Below are positions 1 to 4,043 of a DNA stretch of 6,450 bases, piece by piece. How positions within the stretch are numbered: the first letter of the stretch is position 1; every line of letters starts with the position of its first letter. Under the pieces are notes generated by a model. The model worked only from the letters and a program-made list of their open reading frames with translations, did not search any database and was not told where the DNA came from. Position numbers and translations under genes: made by a program. Origin of the DNA: Alphaproteobacteria bacterium (GTDB lineage Bacteria > Pseudomonadota > Alphaproteobacteria > UBA2136 > UBA6156); the NCBI GenBank assembly GCA_027490875.1, contig JAIXXE010000069.1:1-6450 (forward strand). Direction: 5' to 3'.

Positions 1-1
1 C

Positions 2-787
2 TCTACAGGTTCGGTCATCATCGCCGGAACGCTGACGGGTCTCAACACAAATGCGTATACAGACGGCGCGGTTCTGTACTTGAGTCCAACTACTGCCGGC
101 GCTTTGACGGCCACAGAGCCATCGCGCCCGAACTGGCAGATGCAGATGGGGTACGTTGAGCATGCGCACCCTACGCAGGGCAAGATCCTTGTTCGTGCCA
201 ATCTTGAGTCAACCAAGACCGAATACATCTCGGATATGACCGTGGCGGGGGAGGCGTTTGCGACATTCCCTGATATCACACCGGGAAGAATTATCGGGCG
301 TGGCGGATCCCAGCCATCCGCAGGCGAGCCAGAGGAATTGACCCTTGGCTACGGCTGGTCGTTTACTGGACTAACGGGGACGACGGCCAATGTTTCGCTG
401 TCATATACCTCGTCATTCATCACGTCGGATGTGTCTCTTGTCAACGCAAATACCATGTATGATGTTACAAGCCTTTCACTAGGCGCTGGAACATGGTTGA
501 TTACTGCTAATGCCACAATGTCGAGTACCGTGGCAGCGACAACTCAATACACAATTGAATTGCAAAATTCATCCACGTCTGCGACACTTGCGTCATGCAG
601 TACATCGCATGGTGCGGCTACTGGTCTGTCGGTAAACGCATCTGCAAATGCGGTTGTGCAATTGTCGTCAACCACGACAATTAAGTTGCGAGCAACGGCA
701 AATCAGGCAACGCGCGTAGTCAAATATCAGAGCTTCCCGAATAACTTGGACAGGGCTACTGGCCTTGTAGCTGTGAGGATTGTATGA
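2..787 (+). CDS. Phage fibre / virion decoration protein, 5' end outside window
   Basis: The reading frame is open from the left edge, so 261 residues are visible and the true start lies upstream. The TTG at 80 is not a credible start because the conserved domain begins before it. Residues 1-70 (ending in GYVEHAHPTQGKILVRAN) match the N-terminal module, of the type LSPTTAGALT...P...GYV, that recurs in phage tail-fibre and head-fibre proteins. Residues 96-117 carry the linker RIIGRGG...GEPEELTLG, which resembles the common 'LLGRGSAGxGxPEEI' linker that precedes receptor-binding tips. From about residue 120 the protein is Ser/Thr/Ala-rich beta sequence (GTWLITANATMS, TTTIKLRATANQ), like the TNF-like jelly-roll ends of phage fibres. 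The DNA for this end drops to roughly 42% GC near 541-600. A role on the virion surface, possibly in host recognition, is inferred. The stop overlaps the next start by 4 bases. Confidence 0.85.
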   Translation, partial: STGSVIIAGTLTGLNTNAYTDGAVLYLSPTTAGALTATEPSRPNWQMQMGYVEHAHPTQGKILVRANLESTKTEYISDMTVAGEAFATFPDITPGRIIGRGGSQPSAGEPEELTLGYGWSFTGLTGTTANVSLSYTSSFITSDVSLVNANTMYDVTSLSLGAGTWLITANATMSSTVAATTQYTIELQNSSTSATLASCSTSHGAATGLSVNASANAVVQLSSTTTIKLRATANQATRVVKYQSFPNNLDRATGLVAVRIV

Positions 788-1053
788 GCGAGCAACAGCG
801 AACATCGCAACAGTTGATAGCGACGTGGGCTTCGTTCGTCGCCATTTGCGTCGGTATCGGAACAATGCTCATCCAAATGGGCCGTCGTGACGCACAACTC
901 GTTTCAACGGTTGAGCAGGTCAGAGAACTTGGCAGCATCGTGAGCGAGCTCGCAAAAGCGCAAGTTGCGTTTACGTTGACTGACAAACAAACAGAGGAGC
1001 GGCTTCGAGAATTGTCCGCTCGCCTCGAACGCCTAGAAAGGCCAATCAAATGA
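784..1053 (+). CDS. Membrane-anchored coiled-coil protein, probable lysis-cassette member
   Basis: This 89-residue protein has a short polar N-terminus, one hydrophobic segment at about residues 11-32 (LIATWASFVAICVGIGTMLI) and then a charged helical stretch, about 36-86, rich in Leu, Glu, Arg and Gln (VEQVRELGSIVSELAKAQ; RLRELSARLERLERP) with heptad-like spacing. The outline is that of small phage membrane proteins found beside holins, such as XhlA-like holin partners. I do not recognise an exact family. The ATG at 784 overlaps the upstream stop as ATGA and has a GAGG at 775-778, 5 bases ahead, so the start is well supported. The holin-like gene follows with another ATGA overlap, so the two are probably co-translated. 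It could be a holin accessory, an antiholin or a membrane scaffold. Confidence 0.75.
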   Translation: MSEQQRTSQQLIATWASFVAICVGIGTMLIQMGRRDAQLVSTVEQVRELGSIVSELAKAQVAFTLTDKQTEERLRELSARLERLERPIK

Positions 1054-1247
1054 AATCATGGAAAACTTCGGCGGCAGGTATTGGCGCGATTCTCGTAGCC
1101 ATCGGCAGCGCGATGACTGCGCATTTTGATGGCGATGCCCTCACCACCCCCGATTGGGGTGCTGTGATTGCCGCAGTCATTGCCGGCATCGGATTGCTCG
1201 CGGCTCGCGACAACAATGTGTCGAGTGAGTCGGCGGGGGCGAAGTGA
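1050..1247 (+). CDS. Holin-like small membrane protein
   Basis: This 65-residue protein has a Lys-containing N-terminus (MKSWKTSAAG), a first hydrophobic helix at about 8-24 (AGIGAILVAIGSAMTA), a short polar loop with acidic residues (HFDGDALTTPDW), a second helix at about 36-52 (WGAVIAAVIAGIGLLAA) and a short polar tail. Small size, two membrane helices, a positively charged end and its place in a phage late operon are the usual marks of two-helix holins, which open the inner membrane at the time of lysis. The opening KxWKTxxAGIGAIL and the Asp-rich loop resemble many small phage proteins annotated as holins. The start at 1050 overlaps the previous stop (ATGA) and has AAAGG at 1037-1041. Function is inferred from topology and context; there is no catalytic motif that could prove it. 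Confidence 0.75.
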   Translation: MKSWKTSAAGIGAILVAIGSAMTAHFDGDALTTPDWGAVIAAVIAGIGLLAARDNNVSSESAGAK

Positions 1248-1251
1248 GTCA

Positions 1252-1515
1252 ATGCTCGGCTTTCTCTCGCAGCTTCTCATTGCGCTTCTATCGTGGATTG
1301 AGGAGCGCGCAAAGCGCGGCCACGTCGCCATTGATGCTGACCGTGATGACGGCAGCATTCGCCGCGCTGGCGCTCGCGTCCGCGAGTGGATGCGGCAGGA
1401 CGGTGCTGGTAGCGCAGGGAAGCCCGATCCGAATCGGTCCGAAGACACAGGCACAGATATACACCCGTATAGACGGGGAGTGGATTCTGTCTCAAAACCG
1501 AGTCGTGATTCCTGA
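1252..1515 (+). CDS. Small single-helix membrane protein overlapping a lipoprotein gene (possible i-spanin-like)
   Basis: This 87-residue protein opens with a hydrophobic segment (MLGFLSQLLIALLSWIEERA, about residues 2-16) followed by a basic/acidic stretch to about residue 50 (DDGSIRRAGARVREWMRQD) and a polar tail. The ATG at 1252 is 4 bases after the holin-like stop, with a G-rich tract (GGGGGCGAAG, 1234-1243) just ahead. A GTG at 1244 overlaps that stop but lies in the other frame. The gene shares bases from about 1334 to 1515 with a lipoprotein in the +1 frame. A membrane-anchored protein overlapped in the +1 frame by a lipoprotein gene, right after a holin, is the architecture of Rz/Rz1 spanins. 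Against this, the protein is short and lacks a clear long periplasmic coiled coil. The part beyond residue 55 looks low in information and may be shaped by the overlapping gene. A related small phage protein of unknown function is the alternative. Confidence 0.65.
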   Translation: MLGFLSQLLIALLSWIEERAKRGHVAIDADRDDGSIRRAGARVREWMRQDGAGSAGKPDPNRSEDTGTDIHPYRRGVDSVSKPSRDS

Positions 1516-1561
1516 AGGTTGGTACGTCGTGCCGCCTGACTACGTCGATGAAAGCAATTAA
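1334..1561 (+). CDS. Small phage lipoprotein (possible o-spanin-like), overlapping gene
   Basis: From the ATG at 1334 the product is 75 residues. A hydrophobic signal (MLTVMTAAFAALALASASGC) ends in a lipobox-like A-S-G-C at residues 17-20, so Cys20 would be lipidated and a mature protein of about 56 residues anchored in a membrane. The mature part (GRTVLVAQGSPIRIGPKTQA, then VVIPEGWYVVPP) resembles small lipoproteins I associate with phage lysis regions, with a conserved R-T-V-L-V...G-P-x-R start and an IPEGWY end. The frame is open back to a GTG at 1244, and TTG codons at 1298 and 1331 or the ATG at 1346 are other possible starts. I chose 1334 because it gives a normal-length signal, although it has no good ribosome binding site and lacks the usual basic n-region; starting at 1298 would add an Arg. 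It overlaps the upstream gene in the +1 frame over about 182 bases, and the next gene by 14 bases. Confidence 0.65.
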   Translation: MLTVMTAAFAALALASASGCGRTVLVAQGSPIRIGPKTQAQIYTRIDGEWILSQNRVVIPEGWYVVPPDYVDESN

Positions 1562-1781
1562 CCGCATACGTCCAGAAAATTCGCATGATGGCTCGGAGTG
1601 GATGACCACGGGCCAAGTCGCCAAACGCCTTGGCGTTTCAGACCGAATGGTTGTGCGGTGGATTGATGCGGGACGGTTGATTGGGTTTCGGCTGCCATAT
1701 TCAAGAGATAGACGAGTGCATGCCGATGTCGTGGCCGAATTTGAAGAGAGGCATGGGTTTAACCGCGCACGCGGGAAATAA
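1548..1781 (+). CDS. MerR/excisionase-type helix-turn-helix DNA-binding protein
   Basis: The 77-residue product has one recognisable domain, about residues 19-63: MTTGQVAKRLGVSDRMVVRW, then IDAGRLIGFRLPYSRDRRV and a final helix (HADVVAEFEERHG). This is the winged-helix 'helix-turn-helix domain 17' or excisionase/MerR-like fold: T-x-x-x-A-x-x-L-G-V-S forms the HTH, W-I-D-x-G-R-L the wing entry, and R-D-R-R-V the wing. It would bind DNA as a small transcription or recombination factor. No effector or catalytic domain is present. The ATG at 1548 overlaps the lipoprotein gene by 14 bases and lacks a clear ribosome binding site. The ATG at 1602 has a GGAG 3 bases ahead and would give 59 residues beginning exactly at the domain, so the start is uncertain. 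Its target is unknown; a regulator lying between lysis-like and virion-like genes could control this operon. Confidence 0.8.
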   Translation: MKAINRIRPENSHDGSEWMTTGQVAKRLGVSDRMVVRWIDAGRLIGFRLPYSRDRRVHADVVAEFEERHGFNRARGK

Positions 1782-1790
1782 GGGTGAATC

Positions 1791-2663
1791 ATGGGCGCAT
1801 TGGATCATGTGCAGATTTTCAAGCCTGACAAATCAATCTTGAGAATCGACTACAGGCCACGCAAGGGAACTGATTGCATTGAGTTCCTCTTGCGATCTGA
1901 TGCCCACCACGACAACGCGCACACCGACATCGACATGGAGCGCCGCCATCTGGAAGAGGCGCGCAAGCGTGACGCGCTGATCCTCGACAACGGGGATTGC
2001 CATTGCGCCATGCAGGGCAAATGGGACCGCCGCGCGGATCGGTCTGCCCTGCGTCCTGAATACCAGTACGGGAATTACCTTGACCGCCTAGTCGATGAGG
2101 CGGTCAAGTTCTATACCCCCTATGCGCGAAACTGGTGCATGATGGGTCTCGGCAACCACGAGACTTCGATCCTCAAGCACCACGAGAGCAATTTGACCGA
2201 ACGAACGGTCGAGAAGCTGAAGGGGCTTGGCGCGGTCAATCTGCATACCTGCGGATACGCTGGCTGGATTCGGCTCGTCATTCATGCTCCGAACACTCGG
2301 CGCGTTGGAAGCCTGTGGGTCTACCATCACCACGGTTACGGCGGCGGTGGCCCTGTCACGCGTGGAACCATCCAGACGGCGCGCATGGCCGTCTATTTGC
2401 CCGACGCAGACATCGTTTGGACGGGACACACCCATGATCAATGGATTGTGCCGATTGAACGATATAGAATCACCACGGGCGATCGAACATACTTGGATCG
2501 CCAAACCCACGCTCGAACGCCCGGTTACAAGGACGAGTTCAGCCCACAAGAGGGCTGGCATACAGAGCGCGGCGGCGCGCCTAAACCGCGTGGAGCGCTT
2601 TGGTTGCGCGCTTGGCTAACGAATCAGGGAATCATCGAGTACGAGTTCACGGAGGCACGGTAA
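1791..2663 (+). CDS. Calcineurin-like metallophosphoesterase
   Basis: The 290-residue product carries the metallophosphoesterase signature in order: S-D-A-H-H-D at 36-41 (D37 and H39 as metal ligands), D-N-G-D at 66-69 (D69), G-N-H-E at 121-124 (N122 and catalytic H123), Y-H-H-H-G at 178-182, and G-H-T-H at 212-215. The set is complete enough to predict a dinuclear-metal hydrolase acting on phosphate mono- or diesters. The spacing between GD and GNHE (about 52 residues) is longer than usual, and the segment 70-118 (with CHCAMQGKWDRRADRS) is an insertion. No signal peptide or membrane helix is seen, so action in the cytoplasm is likely. The start is supported by AAGGGTGA at 1780-1787 ahead of the ATG at 1791. 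The coding DNA is GC-rich (about 65% at 1921-1980). The substrate cannot be read from sequence; nucleic acid, a nucleotide or a phosphoprotein are all possible. Confidence 0.9.
   Translation: MGALDHVQIFKPDKSILRIDYRPRKGTDCIEFLLRSDAHHDNAHTDIDMERRHLEEARKRDALILDNGDCHCAMQGKWDRRADRSALRPEYQYGNYLDRLVDEAVKFYTPYARNWCMMGLGNHETSILKHHESNLTERTVEKLKGLGAVNLHTCGYAGWIRLVIHAPNTRRVGSLWVYHHHGYGGGGPVTRGTIQTARMAVYLPDADIVWTGHTHDQWIVPIERYRITTGDRTYLDRQTHARTPGYKDEFSPQEGWHTERGGAPKPRGALWLRAWLTNQGIIEYEFTEAR
2651..2655 (+). promoter_or_regulatory. Ribosome binding site that fixes the start at 2663
   Basis: GGAGG lies 7 bases ahead of the ATG at 2663. The same frame is open upstream to a GTG at 2600, but that start has no such site and would overlap the phosphoesterase gene by 64 bases. 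The ATG at 2663 shares one base with the upstream stop (TAATG), the typical coupled junction in this operon. Confidence 0.75.
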
Positions 2664-3016
2664 TGGCAGCACCTACATACAACTTTGAAATCGAACAAGG
2701 CACGACTGTTGTCAAGGTGTTGCAGTACACCGATAGCAGCGGAACTCCAATCCCATTGACGGGCTACATCGCGCGCATGCAAATGCGTCCAACGGTCGGA
2801 AGCCTGATCAAGTACTTGGATCTTGGCACGGTCGGACCCCTGACCGGAATCGTCATCACGGCAGCAACGGGTGTCATCACGATCACCATCAGCTCCGCAT
2901 TGTCGGCGACCATCCCGACCGATGGCGTGTACGACCTTGAGATCGAATCTCCAACTGGCGTAGTCACGCGCTTGCTTCGCGGCGCTATCTCAATCTCGCA
3001 GGAGGTGACACGATGA
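2663..3016 (+). CDS. Small beta-rich phage structural protein
   Basis: The product is 117 residues from the ATG at 2663. It begins APTYNFEIEQGTTVVKVLQY, then has LTGYIARMQMRPTVGS (33-46), a Gly/Thr/Ile-rich centre (GIVITAATGVITITIS, 62-77) and DLEIESPTGVVTRLLRGAIS (91-110) ending QEVTR. This pattern, an N-terminal 'I-x-Q-G-x-T' strand, 'LTGYxxRMQ-R', and an end reading 'YDLEIxSPxGxVTRLLxGxxxxSxEVTR', recurs in small proteins encoded just ahead of tail-fibre genes in many phages and is probably an all-beta virion or adaptor domain, similar in style to BppU-type N-terminal domains. It has no signal peptide, membrane helix or catalytic motif. The gene directly precedes and overlaps (ATGA) the fibre-like gene, so a role in connecting or accompanying that fibre is inferred. 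The exact location in the particle is unknown. Confidence 0.8.
   Translation: MAAPTYNFEIEQGTTVVKVLQYTDSSGTPIPLTGYIARMQMRPTVGSLIKYLDLGTVGPLTGIVITAATGVITITISSALSATIPTDGVYDLEIESPTGVVTRLLRGAISISQEVTR
3000..3007 (+). promoter_or_regulatory. Near-consensus Shine-Dalgarno for the tail-fibre gene
   Basis: AGGAGGTG followed by A is an almost full complement of the 16S rRNA 3' end and sits about 7 bases ahead of the ATG at 3013. It is the strongest ribosome binding site in the window and lies inside the end of the preceding coding region. It suggests that the fibre protein is translated at a higher rate than its neighbours, for example the gene at 3813, which has no visible site at all. Confidence 0.8.
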
Positions 3017-3813
3017 GTCTCATCATTTCTGAAGTCACCAACACGATCACGGTCACAGGAACGCAGACCAATCTCACCGTGCAGGACACGCTCGCGGTTC
3101 CCGCTGGCGGAGATCTGTCGGGTTCGTTTCCCAATCCGACCGTGGTGAAGATCAATGGCATTGCTGCTAGTGACTATGTGAGCAAGAACATTGATCAATC
3201 CAAAATCTTCACCCTGTTTACGGATTGCACGGATAGGGGTGGATTTGTCGAAACCAGTACTGGTGGCGGACTCATCGGATACACCGCAAGCTATTCACCA
3301 GCTTCAGCATGGCAATGCGGGCTAAGTCTCCCTACTTCGGGGACGGCTCCTGTGCGCGCAGAACTTACTGATACCTCAACTGGAGCTTTAAGTTTAGGTA
3401 CTGTCGCTTGTGAATTTGATTGCAAAGTACAGTATGCATCTGCTGATCCCGCTGTTAGATCTTGCTACGGGTTTTGGGGAAGCACATTGTCTTCTTCAGG
3501 GTCACTCGCTTGCTTTGTCACAGATAGCTCCTCAACGAGTTGGCTTTGCGCTGTAAACAACGGCTCAACGCCAACAGTTGTAAATACGGGCATTAGTTAC
3601 ACTACAGCTGCAAAACTTTCCGTATACATCAACGCAGCGGGAACACAAGTTAGATTCTCTATTAACGACGTTGTTGTTCATACGGCTACGTCAAATATCC
3701 CCACTAGTGGCTTGAGGGCTGGAATCGGATCTAGAGCGCATTCTGCTGCTCCCGCTTCTCAAAGCAGCGTTCTTATTGATTACATGCAGTTCCGCTTCTA
3801 CCTCAATCGCTAA
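3013..3813 (+). CDS. Tail-fibre / receptor-binding-like protein
   Basis: This 266-residue protein has three parts. Residues 8-30 form a Thr/Val-rich beta segment (TNTITVTGTQTNLTVQDTL). Residues 32-51 carry GGDLSGSFPNPTVVKINGIA, the 'GGDLSGxYPNPTV-KING' motif that is very common in phage tail fibres and other fibrous surface proteins, where it precedes a tip domain. From about 65 the protein becomes Ser/Thr/Ala-rich beta sequence (SPASAWQCGLSLPTSGTAPV; KLSVYINAAGTQVRFSINDV) and ends in LIDYMQFRFYLNR, resembling a concanavalin-like or laminin-G-like lectin sandwich. A role in host-surface binding is inferred. The DNA encoding this C-terminal part is markedly poorer in GC (about 38% at 3361-3420) than the phosphoesterase gene, which fits an exchanged module. 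The start is secured by a strong ribosome binding site and an ATGA overlap. Confidence 0.85.
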   Translation: MSLIISEVTNTITVTGTQTNLTVQDTLAVPAGGDLSGSFPNPTVVKINGIAASDYVSKNIDQSKIFTLFTDCTDRGGFVETSTGGGLIGYTASYSPASAWQCGLSLPTSGTAPVRAELTDTSTGALSLGTVACEFDCKVQYASADPAVRSCYGFWGSTLSSSGSLACFVTDSSSTSWLCAVNNGSTPTVVNTGISYTTAAKLSVYINAAGTQVRFSINDVVVHTATSNIPTSGLRAGIGSRAHSAAPASQSSVLIDYMQFRFYLNR

Positions 3814-4043
3814 TGTCCAAGAGCGATGACATCACGCCCCTCTACGCAGCCGAGCGTGCTGCGCGTCTCCTCATTGAGGAGGCGGGGGCGGATGCCGTCG
3901 TGATTCTTTGGACAACGCAGCGTAAGCGCAGCACGCAGTTCTGGCGACATCAGATCGGCAACGCCATGCTGTGCAACGCGATGGTGATGAAATCGTCTGA
4001 AGATCAAGAGTCTTCAACAATCGAAGAAGAAGAAGAGGACTAA
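3813..4043 (+). CDS. Small conserved-type phage protein with acidic tail, function unknown
   Basis: The 76-residue product has a helical first half (DITPLYAAERAARLLIEEAG, 6-25) with a following hydrophobic strand (ADAVVILWTT, 26-35), then a basic/aromatic stretch (QRKRSTQFWRHQIGNAML, 36-53) and a strongly acidic C-terminus (SSEDQESSTI plus five Glu and Asp, 61-76). I know similar short phage proteins of the type 'EAGADAVVIL..W' but no assigned function. There is no membrane helix or catalytic motif. The ATG shares a base with the fibre stop (TAATG) and no Shine-Dalgarno is visible upstream, so translation probably depends on ribosomes terminating on the fibre gene. The glutamate codons at its end double as the ribosome binding site of the next gene. 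An acidic tail of this kind could contact a basic partner; that is speculation. Confidence 0.75.
   Translation: MSKSDDITPLYAAERAARLLIEEAGADAVVILWTTQRKRSTQFWRHQIGNAMLCNAMVMKSSEDQESSTIEEEEED
4023..4034 (+). repeat. (GAA)4 microsatellite encoding the Glu tail
   Basis: Four tandem GAA triplets, in frame, encode glutamates of the acidic C-terminus of the small protein gene at 3813-4043. They run straight into GAGG (4035-4038), which sits 4 bases ahead of the ATG at 4043 and serves as its likely ribosome binding site. Loss or gain of a triplet would change the tail length without breaking the frame. Confidence 0.7.

Noticed and set aside
80..82. TTG at 80 as the start of the first fibre gene
   Set aside because: The frame is open to the window edge and the residues before it continue the conserved fibre N-terminal module, so the gene starts outside the window.
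1056..1792. Long open frames on the - strand (186 and 171 residues) opposite the lysis-type genes
   Set aside because: They are opposite well-supported + strand genes, lack coherent domains or ribosome binding sites, and have the Arg/Pro/Ser-rich content typical of antisense frames in GC-rich coding DNA.
2088..2619. Open frames on both strands inside the phosphoesterase gene (157 residues on -, 130 and 100 on +)
   Set aside because: The phosphoesterase frame carries all the conserved motifs; the others show no domain and arise from the high GC of this gene.
2600..2662. GTG start 21 codons upstream of the small beta-rich protein
   Set aside because: It would overlap the phosphoesterase gene by 64 bases and lacks a ribosome binding site, while the ATG at 2663 has GGAGG at the right distance and begins at the family-like N-terminus.
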